Positions 14,501-25,793 are shown, counted from the stretch's first letter. The stretch: 64,000 nt of DNA from Echinococcus granulosus (GCF_000524195.1 NW_020170382.1:1034423-1098422), one strand, 5' to 3'. Program-made: numbers and translations. The notes: generated by a model not told the origin, from the letters alone.

Positions 14501-17500
14501 TCGGAGAGGCATTAGTGAGCACTTCACGAGATCGGATGACACCTGTCAAAAGTAGATTGCTAAATTATCCAAGTTAATAAATTATACTAGGAGTACAAAA
14601 GTAAGTGAGGGTTCTTGCTTATTCAGTCCGTTGTCTTGGCCTACCCTTTACCAGCGCTTCCACCATTACTAGAGTTGCTTTCACTACACGCAATAGCTTA
14701 GCCTTCAATTACTTTCTTATAAAGGCTAAAATAGAGGTCGGAATGCCTAAAGTTCACAGTTCCATTTGCCCTAAAAGATATTAAAAAGCATTTAGGAACT
14801 GGTCATAAATCATCAAATGAGCTACAGCGCACCTTACTTCCTTGTGGAAAGCTAGATAAATGTTTAACATCCTTTCTCAAATGGTTTATTTCCAAAGGTT
14901 TATTGGGAATGAATAAATGTATAAATTTTTCTTTCTGATAACTGTTAATGTGCCTTTAGAGTGGACAATTCACATATTCCACAGTCCCAAAGGTAAGACA
15001 CTAAAACTTCCTATTAAGTACTAACGAAGGACTTACTTCAACAAATTTGCACATACTTTTCCTACATTTTTACTACGAGTAGCGACCAGCCAATTAAGAT
15101 CAACCATCTGGTAATATTTTATGAGGTGGTGAAAGTAGGCCAGAATGGTTTAAGGCGGGGGGACGCTGTGTACCAAGAAAGTGGTCACACAGTGCGTCGG
15201 GTTGTAAAATTCGCATTAAAGTGGTTGCAGAATTCGAACTGATCCCACCAGCCTGCGTTTACTGTGCAGTGTAGCATGGCACGGTGTCAATAGGAGCAGG
15301 GCAGTGAGCGCTCTAGTGGATCACCGTTGTCACGTGCGAGCGCAGTTGGCCCTCCGCGCCAACTCGCACTGACCAACGATGCAGAGACTGAGTGGAGAGG
15401 ACACATGGTGAAATGTGATCCCTGGCAAGGTATGTGCCTCTTGTATGTGTGTGTATGTTCGGTGTGCATGACCCTGTTGCTTGCCAAAGACTTCCCCACT
15501 TTTTTCGTCTTGGGAGCTGCAGGGTATTGCCAATTAAGAGACACAAAATCTCAACGTACTTTCTGGGATTCCTTACAAAAAGGATTCCATTAAATTTCTG
15601 TTGAGCAATCTCATTTGTATTCACGCTTCAGTTACGCTTGGTAAAGACGTTTTCGATGCCAAAAACAGGTAACTCACATGGCCTGAGGTAATTTTTGCCA
15701 AAATAACTCAAATAAAAGTTTCTTTTTATATGGAAACTTGCTTGGTTGCTTCCCGTTGGCGAAATACAAGGAATAAAGGCACAAATTGGGAAAGTTTAGC
15801 TGGGTTTAAAGTGCAGAGGCCTTCGTTTTCACTTCACTCACCACAATTACACTCAACCTAACTAGTCACTCCCTAATGAAAAGGGTGTGCTAATGACATG
15901 GAAAAAGTAAGGCAGGAACCTCCACGAGGTTTACAGGTGAGTACACAACTTCAACGTCTATTTAAGGTGTTTCACCCATTCGCAGGTGAAAGTTTTCCCG
16001 TCATCTAAGCCTTATTTTCTTGTGACAACGATATCACAATAGTAAACGATCATACCCCAACTACTTGTCATTTAAATCAACAGATTTAGACCCTAAAATT
16101 CAAATATGTTTGTTCACATTTCAACAAGATTAAAGGAATCTTGATAGCACTCCTAATCTGAATTAGCTCATACATGGGCTTAAAGGTAAAAGTCATATCA
16201 TGTCATGGAAATCAAAGATTTGGTCAACGGAATCTATAAAAATAGGCAAAAAAAGGTTTGGAAAATAACAATTTTCAATACATGGGGATAAAAACTGTCG
16301 TTATAGACCCACCAAGGCATTCTTAAATGTCTGCATCTACTAATAAGTTGGAGACATCTTGATATGGTTCCACCCAAACCCGGTCTGCGGACACGGGTCA
16401 CAGATCACAAATGTGTCAGGAAAGATGGAAGCCTAATGCCAGTCTCACATTTATGGCTGCTGATCAGTACAAGATAGCTAAAAATACACCAAACTTCCAT
16501 TTTTGCCGGTGATCGTTTGGTAGAGCTAACTACCCAAGTGTTATTGAGGACGAAAAGGACCTTTGATCAGTTAAGGAAACTACATAACTACAGAGCTGCT
16601 GTAAAAAAAATATGGAGACCACTATGATCGTGAGCTGGATCTGAACCCATCCGTCAAATTCATTAAGACAATACTCAAGAAATAAGCAGGAAACATCATT
16701 TAGGCAAAAGACAACACTTAGACAAAAGTAAGGTGGTTACTTTTTTGCAAGATATGTCTACGTGCACTAGCTCGCAATCGTCAGTACAAACCGCTGTTTT
16801 CACGATGACAATTTGGCATGAATTCTTTCCGTGAGTAAAACTACGCAAAAGGCTGCCTGTTCTGGATTCCCATAATGGTAATTCAGTGATGCTACTGTGT
16901 TTGAGATCAACCCAACGCGAAAAAGTAGGGAGCATGGCCAAACCGAATCCTAAATAAATGGCGTGCCGCGAAAAAAGCAAGGCGGTAAAATTAATCATTC
17001 TCTACAAAATAAGGCATCCGGAACGACAGCCTACAAAGTTAATGACTCATTTCACTATGCAAATAATTTCAGGTGCATTTGTTCAAAGAACCTTCATTCA
17101 GCGGGACAGTTCAAAAAGATCTGAAGTGATTTGTGGTGATGATAATCAAGCCGCTAATTCTTTCTCGCAAACATAATTCTTAATTTAAATATTAAATGAT
17201 GTAATAACCAGCCCTTTGTGACGCTTCGATACCAAACTTCCATTCCCACTTCAAAACATGAAAGAATATCTTTGGCACTAAAATGGCCTATTCAAAAAGA
17301 AGAGGCGGTAAATTTGTACAACAGGGGATAAGGCAATTTAAATGATCGCTTTGAATCCATTTACAAAAAAATATTTGCAATTCACAAACAGAATAAAATG
17401 CATATCTTTTAAAATGATCGGCACTTCTGTGAGAATTTCATGGAACCAATTAAACTTCTACAAGCGAAATACAGAAGCAAATGCAACACCGTTTGTGCCT

Positions 17501-19345
17501 AGCCGGCCACCATGAAACATTAATAATCTTGTGCAAAACTTTCACCTAGATCTAACAAAGAGATCGTTCTTAAGAAGGTGGTTTGTAAAGTGTTATGCAT
17601 GCACTTGTTTGGGCCCACCCTCTACACACCCATCGGTTGTTGCTAAAACACAACAATACCAGGCATTTGTGATCACAGCTTTCCCTTTGTGGTGATATTT
17701 GAGTGAAAATATGCATTCTGAGAAGAATTGAGAATGGTCCTACCGTGAGAGTCCACGGTGAAGGGAACCATGTCACCGGCAAGAAGAGAGTAGCCACATT
17801 GATAATCTGCAAGGCTGATTGGCGGAGTGAAGGTCTCATGCGTCACAGTGACCTTACCGCAGATGGCACCCACACTGCTATAGGTCACTGCTGAGAAGTT
17901 GTAGACGCTCTCAGTAAAACGCAGCTCCTCATCTGCATGGACGTTCACATTCACCAAAACTCTGAAAACCAACAGCAAAATAAAAGAAATTTCGGCATCT
18001 TCCTAACTTTCATTCCTTTGAAAACAGTGGATGGCACCAATAAACAAGCACTCAGGGTCCTATACATCCGAAGTAATGCTGGTGATAAGAAATAAACACA
18101 GAGGTCTCCATCGCTTAGTTCATTCAATAATATGGGAAGAGAACTGAAGCTGAGCAACCAAGCAATTATCAGTGACTTAGGCTGCAACAATTTAAGTGGT
18201 ATTTAAAAAGCAGATCGAATTGTTTAAGACGAGGGTCTTGCATCACACTAAGTCTCAAAATGTTTACAGCCAATGGAATGAGTGCAAATCTTTAGCGCCT
18301 GACCAGTCAGATTAAACAAGCTCTATTAGTGCCTCTTTGAGTGACTTACAGCTTAATGGAGCGAGCGTAGGGTACAAAACTACAAACTCTATTTAGACAA
18401 TAAGCAACACAAACATGGCGATCCCAATTCCCGACAGACAAATAGCGCCACAGTGAAAGTAATCACTTTCAGTGAAACTAAAAAGAGCAAGATTGCTAGC
18501 AAACCCAGAGAATTGCTTGTTTCTCTGAATCCAAATAATAATGAATCATGATATATACGTTCAGTTTTCAACCAAGAACTTGCAATTATTTAATGAAAAT
18601 TATGGGTTCATTTGACATGTGGGAACATTCAACGAGGTTCAAACATTCATAGCGAGGACATTGCACAGTCAAACTTAAACCAACGTCATAGGTTACTTGT
18701 GTATTTAGCTTCCAACTTTACGTATTTAAAAACTTTATTCCAAAAATTCCCAGTGTGGACATCTTAAACTAAAAAAGAAGTGATTTCAACAAAATACATG
18801 TACCAGACAAACGCTACGAAAGTTCTAGTACTATCAGAAGGGTCAGATTGATTTAAGATGATCACAGTAACGAGAAATAATGAGTGTCGTTGAAACTGCA
18901 ATATACAAATCGACGAAACTACCTTTCTGAATAGTTTGGCGGTGTGTCGCAATCATAGGCTTCAATCTGAAAAGTGTGCATTTTGTTCTGGGTAAAATCC
19001 ACAGGAACGTCATTGCGTACTCGTATTTCTCCAGTTCCCAAAGTGGCATTTTTTAAATCCACTTCAAATGGAAATTGATATTCATCCTTTACGATCAAGT
19101 GAAATCCGCATATTTGTTTCGATCGGCTTGAAGTTGGATTTGCAAAAGCTCTTAGTTTTGGGGAGAGCTTTACGGATGCTTCATGTTTCATTAGTTGTCC
19201 CACGTAGACATTGCCTGAACCCATGGGTAAATCGAACTCAACAGCAGGTCTAAAGCCAAAACCTTTGCTGCGTAAGTATTTCATAAAACTGAATACCTTG
19301 GTAGAGGAAGAGGCTTAGCAGAACGGTAACGCCCAGCAAGTCCAT
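2349..19345 (-). CDS. CLSTN: Calsyntenin (cadherin/LG neuronal membrane protein), 5' eight exons, 3' part off the left edge
   Basis: Calsyntenins are type I membrane proteins of postsynaptic membranes and kinesin-1 cargo vesicles, with two cadherin repeats followed by an LG/laminin-G-like domain. Exons (minus strand): 19345-19297, 19262-18923, 17961-17744, 14542-14387, 13024-12767, 8766-8446, 4848-4512, 2514-2349. They sum to 1845 nt (615 codons) and every junction keeps phase. Family hallmarks visible in order are ICGF and EAYDCD (cadherin 1), VPFTVDSHG and YNDCG then KCEPRWS (cadherin 2 end), RQLCAID (start of the LG region, like the family LCGAA), FTLSFWLQ with ETILCS, FSWHHYSISV, and VGTCYD with LAGMTLLLGR and a CLAECGE stretch. 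The remaining LG end, transmembrane helix and acidic tail are not found in bases 1-2348 and should lie beyond base 1. Introns reach 4 kb. Identity rests on motif order; the exon 5 acceptor is the weakest boundary. Confidence 0.93.
4512..4848 (-). CDS. CLSTN: Calsyntenin exon 7: LG domain, central part
   Basis: The acceptor TTTCAG|CT leads into IVNRALWISLKGSRVMVQM and then FSWHHYSISVTFDPE, the family W-H-H-Y signature. It continues to TLMMDGELVGTLEAFGEP and ends CCGCAGTT|GTGAGT in phase 2. Confidence 0.93.
7024..7048. repeat. CA/GA dinucleotide microsatellite
   Basis: A run of CA repeats passes directly into GA repeats inside calsyntenin intron 6. Confidence 0.85.
8446..8766 (-). CDS. CLSTN: Calsyntenin exon 6: LG domain, first part
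   Basis: The acceptor TTACAG|CA gives AIDTATLVDLLPDP, which aligns with the family AATGEVDLLPMP. It continues to FERDFTLSFWLQREP and HETILCSQEDTG, the expected core beta strands of the LG domain. The donor ACAG|GTGAGG is in phase 1. Confidence 0.93.
12767..13024 (-). CDS. CLSTN: Calsyntenin exon 5: linker before the LG domain
   Basis: The frame carries DMCGMTCNEAD and ends LHEQRQLCG before the donor CTGTG|GTACGT, matching the family ending in LRKLCG. The acceptor GATGAG|AC at 13025/13024 was chosen because it restores phase after exon 4. Its pyrimidine tract is poor, and the stronger CAG|GATGCC 12 nt downstream would break the frame, so a microexon may be missing here. Confidence 0.8.
14387..14542 (-). 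CDS. CLSTN: Calsyntenin exon 4: end of the second cadherin repeat
   Basis: The acceptor TTTTGACAG|GT enters the frame VIRSREVLTNASPRNFRF, then YNDCG and IKVIQSKCEPRWS. This corresponds to the family stretch ending CxPxWxGW that leads into the LG region. The donor is AGTG|GTGAGT. An unrelated 131-codon open frame lies antisense across it. Confidence 0.93.
17744..17961 (-). CDS. CLSTN: Calsyntenin exon 3: second cadherin repeat, first half
   Basis: The acceptor TTTTCAG|A completes the split codon from exon 2. The exon encodes VLVNVNVHADEELRF, then a QCGYSLLAGDMVPFTVDSHG segment that parallels the family sequence around PFTVDKDG. The donor CACG|GTAGGA is in phase 1. Confidence 0.92.
18923..19262 (-). 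CDS. CLSTN: Calsyntenin exon 2: first cadherin repeat
   Basis: This exon encodes residues about 17-130. It contains ICGFHLIVK, PFEVDLKNATLGTGEIRVR and FQIEAYDCDTPP, which match the family pattern ICGF...PFE...TGEG.IR...FTIQAYDC. The donor is AG|GTAGTT in phase 2. Confidence 0.93.
19297..19345 (-). CDS. CLSTN: Calsyntenin exon 1: start codon and signal peptide
   Basis: The ATG at 19345 opens a 16-codon leader, MDLLGVTVLLSLFLYQ, a typical short hydrophobic signal peptide for a secreted or membrane protein. The exon ends CAAG|GTATTC in phase 1. Joining to the acceptor CAAAG|GT at 19263/19262 removes a 34-nt intron and enters the cadherin-1 frame exactly. A CAG lies 6 nt upstream of the ATG, so a very short leader or trans-splicing is possible. 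Confidence 0.78.
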
Positions 19346-20646
19346 TTTGCGCTGCGGAATGGACCCACAGAACCAAAATTGCGCAAAGCTAATAAACGAC
19401 CTTACAATGAATCGAATATGCCGTGACACATTAAAACGGTGCTCTTAGGGTTGCAAGTTGTAAATAAAATTGCAAAAGCAAAAATCGCACACTGTGCATA
19501 TTGTTTAAAAAATATGCAGAGCATCTTTTGTGGCACTAAAATAGTAGACAATTTGTCGGATTTTAGCACCGTGTAAATAGGACTTCTTCATGATCACGAG
19601 TTCTTACGACAAATTGAAAGTTGTAGGCAAAACCCCTGAACAATGTTGACTTTTAGAACAAAGCGCCTGTAGTCCCGAATCAACTGGCTAATTTTTGCAC
19701 TTGTCCACTTTCTATGCTGTGAATAATCCCAGACCGAAGACAATCTGAATTCCCCGTTTAGCAAATAATGTTCCAACATAGTAATGTCGCACACCTAAGT
19801 AAGCGTGACGTTGCCACTGCTATTTTCTCAGTTTAAATTGACATACGGTTCCGACGTTAATCTCTCCTTCCTCCGACTTCATGCCGTTGGATGGAGATGA
19901 GTGGCTGAAGATGACCATCCCTTGCTCGAAAAGTGCGGGGACAGGATTACCAAATTTCTAAAAGATTAAAGCTTTCTTTCTTTTGGGAACCGGTGTCATC
20001 CGTGAGTGTGCGTAAGTCGACCGCATTTCGCTTGAAAGGCTTGTACAAACAGAGGTGGACCAAATTGATCGACTTGCTAGATCATGAAAATAGTCTTTCT
20101 GTTTTACTAAAAACATTTTTAAGAATTTTAAGGATCATCTTAAAGTTCTGCAATTTCTTTTGGTTCCTGAATGTACGGATTGTACATTGTCCTCGCAACT
20201 TTTTAAACGGTTGTTTACTAATTGACCCCATCTAACCACACGAAAGACCAGTCCGATATTCTTTGCTAAATTCCTGAAATAAGGGTTTCATTTGATAAAG
20301 TGGCATTGTCCTGCTGTTGTACTTATTTGTACTGCAGTTATGGGTGTTTGTCAGTGGACGGAATCAAGATCATCCCAGATTTAACATGTCACGTATGGTG
20401 CATTGGTGAAATCACTATCATCTTTTATTCTATAAGTACCTGATGTGTACTCGATCGCTTAATTACCAGTGCACAGGGAGCATAATATGATTCGTGGAAA
20501 AACAAAAGTTGAGGTGGTATACCTGAGCCTGGATTTATTTCTAAGCAGAGTATTTCAGGGCAAATTTGTGAGGGGAACGCTTTCACTTAATTTATCACCT
20601 GGTGTATTACTTAACAGAAAAATGTCACAACAACGCAAGCACTTTG

Positions 20647-20765
20647 TAGCGTCCCAAGACTTCTCTGAAGATGAAAGACGGCATAATACTTGGGCAGAAC
20701 AGGTGTTGTCGACCTACAGACGGGTTTGGGGCCACTGGCATGGCCCAAAGCCCTAGCTCAGTCTT
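20647..20765 (+). repeat. Interspersed repeat family, copy A
   Basis: The copy begins TAGCGTCCCAAGACTTCTCT and ends near CACTGGCATGGCCCAAAGCC. The same string of landmarks recurs at about 23760, 28474, 28765 (minus) and 29805 (minus): GAAGA, ATACTTGGGCAGAA, TTGTCGACCTACAGA and TGGCATGG. In one frame it reads EDERRHNTWAEQVLS then WGHWHGPKP. Copies diverge by many substitutions and small indels, so the family is old. Its class (SINE, TRIM or coding fragment) is not determined. Confidence 0.75.
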
Positions 20766-21242
20766 CATCAGAACCAAAAGTTAAACAGGCGACCAGAATA
20801 CTACATTCGATCCCTGTCGAGATGACAAATCTCACTGTTCTAGGCATACCTAACCACTTCATTGCATTGATATTGCCGAATATTTATGTTTATTAAGGCA
20901 ATGAATTTCCCAAACGTTCTTGAATTCTTAGAGGAAGAAACTTGTTTTTAACTAAGTAATTATTTTGTAATGGGAGCTTTTTGTTAAAGCATTAAGATAC
21001 GGTCTACGTCTTGGTTTTGTTGCTGCATACTTAACAATAACGAACGCTTTAATTGTTACTGACAAGTATCCTCCTACTCGTTCCTTCAAGGTGAAAAACA
21101 AAAGCAGGTCATCTGACTTCCATTGTGTCAACAACGCGTGAGGAATTTACACTCAAAGTAAAAATTTTCCCAAAATGGCACTTCCGCCACACTCATCAAA
21201 TATTCTACACACTCTCACAAATTAGCAAAATGAAAAGAAATG

Positions 21243-21248
21243 TTTATT
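21243..21248 (-). terminator. Polyadenylation signal AATAAA
   Basis: A minus-strand AATAAA lies about 85 nt beyond the stop codon of the 282-residue gene, at normal spacing for a short 3' UTR. Confidence 0.55.
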
Positions 21249-21330
21249 TAATTTCGGACAGGATATATTGCCCACAAAATATGCTACTGCATAAATTAAA
21301 TTATATACAAGTTCCGAGTCACCCTAACAA

Positions 21331-22179
21331 CTAATGACCATCACGATGAAGCAGGTTTAGGTAACACAGGTGCCTCGCAATGTGATTCTTCTTCACGCCA
21401 TTCACCAGAACGCCGTCACAGCAATCCTTCTCATAAGTGTGGGTAGAGTTTCGTTCAACATCGAATCGCACGCCTTTTTTAGAAAACGCAGACAGGAATT
21501 GGCTGATACAATCGGGAGAGGTGGTACCTGTTCGCCCAATTCCTCCTCCACCGGGTGCGGTCATCAGCCGCTCCTTCATCTCCTCGTTTGCTCGCCGCAA
21601 TATCGATTTGCATGGTGTTTCCCCTTCTTCTTCCACTAGGGATGGCGGTGGTGTAGACACGCTTGATCCGAAACTCGATGTAGGGGAGGAGAAGCTATCT
21701 TCCGTGCGCGGGGACGGTGTTTCAACATCCAATTTCTCAGCTTCGCTATTCAAGCAGGGTGGAAAGTAGGGAGATGCAGCGTGACCTGTTAGCGTCGGTA
21801 GAACCCGTTTTACACTTTCAAACGCTCGTGTATCTTCCACAGGGGAGGGCAGGGGAGACACGTAAGAAACCTTTCGTCCAAAGCTTGTAGTCGGGACTTG
21901 ATTCGCCGCAGATTCAACAGGCCTGATAGAGTACTTCTGCGGTTCTTGATAAGAAGAAACACTGCTACATCTGTAAGTTCGAATTCGGAAGTGAGTGACC
22001 GGAGGCTGAAGAGTCATTTGAGAGCAGAGCAGACTGGTAGAGAGGAAGTTCAAACTTTGCTGCTGTTGTTGTTGTTGTCTTCGGCGTCTCTGCAACTGAA
22101 TGAACGTGGGATCCTTGATGCGAAATGAACGATAGGGCACAGTGCTTGGTAGGCGTGGAAAATCAAATTGCGTGGTCAT
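21331..22179 (-). CDS. Uncharacterised 282-aa protein with SILK and RVxF-like PP1-docking motifs
   Basis: This is a single uninterrupted frame of 282 codons with a downstream AATAAA. I do not recognise a globular family. The sequence is largely disordered. Residues 31-34 are four arginines followed by seven glutamines. Ser/Pro-rich segments cover about 105-185, including SFSSPTSSFGSSVSTPPPS. An acidic VEEEGE precedes CKSILRRA at 190-197. Residues 234-241 read KKGVRFDV. SILR fits the SILK consensus [GS]IL[RK] and KGVRF fits the RVxF-type pattern K-x-V-x-F, in the order (SILK before RVxF) known for PP1 regulatory subunits. A PP1-regulatory role is an inference from these two motifs only. A CCAG 4 nt before the ATG could be a splice or trans-splice acceptor. 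Confidence 0.7.
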   Translation of the reverse strand: MTTQFDFPRLPSTVPYRSFRIKDPTFIQLQRRRRQQQQQQQSLNFLSTSLLCSQMTLQPPVTHFRIRTYRCSSVSSYQEPQKYSIRPVESAANQVPTTSFGRKVSYVSPLPSPVEDTRAFESVKRVLPTLTGHAASPYFPPCLNSEAEKLDVETPSPRTEDSFSSPTSSFGSSVSTPPPSLVEEEGETPCKSILRRANEEMKERLMTAPGGGGIGRTGTTSPDCISQFLSAFSKKGVRFDVERNSTHTYEKDCCDGVLVNGVKKNHIARHLCYLNLLHRDGH

Positions 22180-23759
22180 CCAACTGGAGAATTATAATGT
22201 TTTCTAATGACCTCCTTGCTGAGGTGTGACGACAATGTGGTGCATCACCTTCAGGCCTTCCCGTCAGCCAATCAGAGGCCTCCCATTCGCTGTGCGCGTA
22301 TGTGCATCCTCCCCTGTGTTTGGTGTTGCCGTAACAACGTGTGGGGGCTCGTTTGACTTAATACTAATATAGTCAATGATGTTTCAAATCAAACGGAGTA
22401 AAAGTACCAATATTACTCCTCCCCTGAGTCTGTATAGCCTCTGCAGGATCAAAGGTGGTGTAAGTTATCATTATTTTAACACAAGATTTATTTTTATCGA
22501 TTTCATAAGGTATAAATCGCTGTTTTTATTCCTGTGGAACACATTGCAATGCCTTAATTGTTTGTTTGACCCTCAGTTTAGGTAACGGGCCACTTTGGGG
22601 CTCCGCCACAGTACCTGCACCGGGTAGGCTGGTCTCCGAGCCCCTCCGTAGGTCAATAGTACATATCCTACCCAAGTATTATGTCTCCTTTCGTCTTCTG
22701 AAAAGTCTTGGGGCAATACGTACATAAACGCTCAAATTAAGCATCATTTCTTATGAACTAAACTGGTGCCATAATTCCTCATTTTAAATAATCGAAAAGG
22801 GCAAACTTCACACGCTTTTGAGTCCGTCAGCTCAAATTCCAATCTGTTATAAGCAGGATTTTTTCCTGATTTCTTAAAACACACCGACTTCCGATTCTTC
22901 TTCGATCACTACTAAGTTAAGCCTTTTTGGAAAGGATGTGTGACGATATGTCTGGGGTGAACTAGCATCCACGCCGATTCTAAGAGGCCTCCCTCTGTCA
23001 AATGCGTAAAATGATGAGACGGGCTGAATAAAAGTAAATTAGGCTAAAGTGAATTGCTAATTAGAACTCTGTGGCTTACCCAGACTGTTCGCAAGCAATT
23101 TATGATGTACTTCAGCCCTCCGCGTCTCGTCAATCGCTGAGGCGCCTTGCATGATGGAGATGGGGAAAGGTCATTGAAAGTTCATTCCTGTGCTTTACGA
23201 GCTAGCGGAAAACTTATTTGTCTAAATTACAGTTTTTTTTTCTCAAAGCCAAAGCCGTTGACCCAGGTCACCACCCTCATGCTCACCAGTGGAGACCTTG
23301 TTATCATTTGTATATTCTCTCGATTAAGACAAAAGAAACGATGTCTTGAGGGTTAAATAAAAGTGCTTGGAAACCATAAAGGTGGCTCCATAAAGTCCAA
23401 CTCCAGGAGGGTGAACATTTGCAAAAATGGATGAGTTCTAAGAAAAGGATAGCGTAGGAATGTTGAAACCACCTCCATTTTAGGCGGAAATACAACGTAC
23501 TGCAGCTTACATCCTACAGACTTCTACCATGAAAGAAGTTAAATAACTTATTAATCTAGAGCAGGATACATTCTGCACACCATAAAGGTAGCAAAGAGTA
23601 GTCGGAAAAGAAATGTTTCCTAATTATCAGTTAGCTGTTCACTGAAAAAGAAATTGAGGATGAATTTAATTAAACAATGTGAGTCGGATCGAAAGAATAT
23701 CCGTCGCATAAATGGCGTAAGAAACTATTTGGCAACTACACTGCCATCCTTGTGTAGCC

Positions 23760-23878
23760 TTCTGACACTTCTCTGAAGGTAGAGGAAGAGATAATACTTG
23801 GACAGAATATGTATTGTCGACGTGCAGAAGGGGTCGGGGCTACTGGCATGGTTTGGAGGCCGGGCCGACCTGCGTAGG
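23760..23878 (+). repeat. Interspersed repeat family, copy B
   Basis: The sequence ACTTCTCTGAAGG, GATAATACTTGGACAGAATA, TATTGTCGACGTGCAGAAGG and GGGGCTACTGGCATGG matches copy A position for position with scattered changes. The frame reads DNTWTEYVLSTCRR then YWHGLEAG. That frame is shared with copy A over about 30 codons, so the repeat may derive from coding sequence. Confidence 0.75.
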
Positions 23879-25559
23879 TATGATGGCGGGGCTCCTGAAC
23901 GGCCCGTTAACAAAGAGGAGAGTTAGCTACACAATTAACGTCTCATACTTGATATGTGTAGTAGTACTATCAACGAGCCATCATTTGTGGTTCCAGTAAG
24001 GCGACCGGCGGATGTGGGTAGCAAAGATGTTTCATTTATCCATGATTTTTGTCAGTCCACCCCAAACTGGAGCAGACGGCATGAAGATGCACAGAGTCAT
24101 GTTGAATCACGCAGCTGCCCTTGAATAACCCTTTCGACCTTGTAGAGGAGTTGTTTTCTTGTTGCATCTGATGTTCGGAATAACTGACTCCGAAAAATCG
24201 CGTTGATTCTCAAAGACATCCCTTAATATGTCACGGATTTTGTTAATGACGCCTAAATCTATTTGATAACCTCAAAATTTTAATTAGCATTTTATTTTTT
24301 TCTATCGCAGTGGAAACACACCGAAAAAGAGACCAAAAGCTCGTTTTCAATGTCAAATACAAAGACCCTAGCAGAATTTCAGACTTATTCAATCTCAAAT
24401 TGCAACACTTTGAGTCTAAGGTGTCAAGACTACAATCGTCATTAAAGGAGGAACCCCCTAGTAGAGCTGCGATTCCATGTTCATTACTTGCGAGGAGTCA
24501 GGCTGAGCCTTAACAGCAGAAACGTCAGTATTCTATCAAGGTGACGAAAAAATCTCCCAGCGATTCCAATTTGCTTTCATTGTACAGAATTTAGTCATTT
24601 GTAAGTTGATTTGCACTCCAGGTGTCACACAAACCGCGATAATGCTTTCGAGACAAGTAGCCCTCATGATACAAGTTTTACGCCGAACCTCGGAGTGGTA
24701 GCATTAAGGAATCCTACACCGTTCATAAGTTGGGTCATTCTTTTGTGCACGCTAATTTAATCTCCACAGATGTGCTCAATCGGTACGACTTTGAGTTAGT
24801 ACCTGGTCTTCTAGCTACGTCAAATGTGGCAACTCTGAGGCCCGAATAAGGCAATAATTATTCTGCTCATTTGCGTCATCGGTGTATCCAAAAGGCTCTT
24901 GTCTGATTTCACCACTACTAGGGCACTTTTTTCGTTGTGCTCCGTCCGTGCTTAAAGCCTCTAAGCCCTTCTGTAGCCCAGTGAAAAACCCTCCCCCATA
25001 GTCACTCAGCTTTCAAGAATGAGTGAGTTGCAAAATCAAAGAGAATATCAGTGTCAGAGTAAGCAGAAGGAAGCTAATCACCTTCCAAGATAACTCCGCC
25101 GTTATCAAGTGCTCGAGATATACGTTTTTACGCACTTACCGGAGAGCTAGTGGGTTCCACTCAAAGGAAAGGCTGACTCAATGAACCAGGAACATCTCCA
25201 TTGAGCACTAGTAAAGCAAGGTCGGCAACTTCGATTTACCATCTATGTAAACCAAAACCACTGAACTCGGAAGACATTCAGACTCAGACTCGGGTTCCAT
25301 AAGAAAGCACTTTTCAAATTAGTAAAACCACTATTTGACTGAGCTTAATTAGTGCGTCTCCGACTGGACAGCTCCGAGTTAAATTAACTAAGCCTGAGTG
25401 CAGCCGTTCAGTACTGTACGCCATATCCTGTATTCTTCCTTTTTTTGCATTGCATTGTCAAAATTTCACCCAATTTTTGTACAAAAAATTTAGTTATAAC
25501 AAACAACTAAAGCATTACTATTTCTAGCGGCAGGAAACGTCAAAGGAACTAAACCAACA

Positions 25560-25745
25560 CTTCAATTAACTCGAAAGTAAAAGGTGATGAAGATAAAACT
25601 ATTATTATGAAAAGATAAAATATGAAATAAGAGTAATAACATTAGCAATGAAAACGACAAGGAAGTAGGGCAAAGTGACAAAAATGGTGAAAAAATGAAG
25701 CAGACAAATGAGGTTAAAGAAGTAACAAAAGAAGTGGGTGGTTAA
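25560..25745 (+). repeat. Purine-rich, pyrimidine-poor tract
   Basis: Over roughly 180 bases the plus strand is strongly dominated by A and G, for example around ATGAAAAGATAAAATATGAA. There is no clear repeat unit. Confidence 0.5.
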
Positions 25746-25793
25746 AATTTGAAAGTCAGATAGTCATACAAAATGCTGGGTAGATCGAGACGG

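Larger units (their letters stand above)
2515..18922. other. Large calsyntenin introns (about 1.0 to 4.0 kb each)
   Basis: The six introns between exons 2 and 8 occupy 18922-17962, 17743-14543, 14386-13025, 12766-8767, 8445-4849 and 4511-2515. The plus strand is visibly A-rich, which means the transcribed sense strand is T-rich. I see one CA/GA microsatellite (7024-7044). The segment 5990-6430 is GC-richer with broken open frames on both strands, as an old mobile-element remnant would look, but no domain was recognised. Confidence 0.6.
19346..21330. other. Intergenic stretch upstream of calsyntenin
   Basis: This stretch separates the calsyntenin start from the next minus-strand gene and should contain the calsyntenin promoter. 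No clear TATA or initiator was recognised. It contains repeat copy A at about 20647-20765 and the polyadenylation signal of the 282-residue gene. Confidence 0.5.

Noticed and set aside
14160..14555. 131-codon plus-strand frame
   Set aside because: It lies antisense over calsyntenin exon 4, which has clear family motifs and good splice sites; no homology in the plus frame.
15229..15250. Possible tRNA B-box-like string on the minus strand (AGTTCGAATTC)
   Set aside because: No A box at the right distance and no cloverleaf could be folded by eye.
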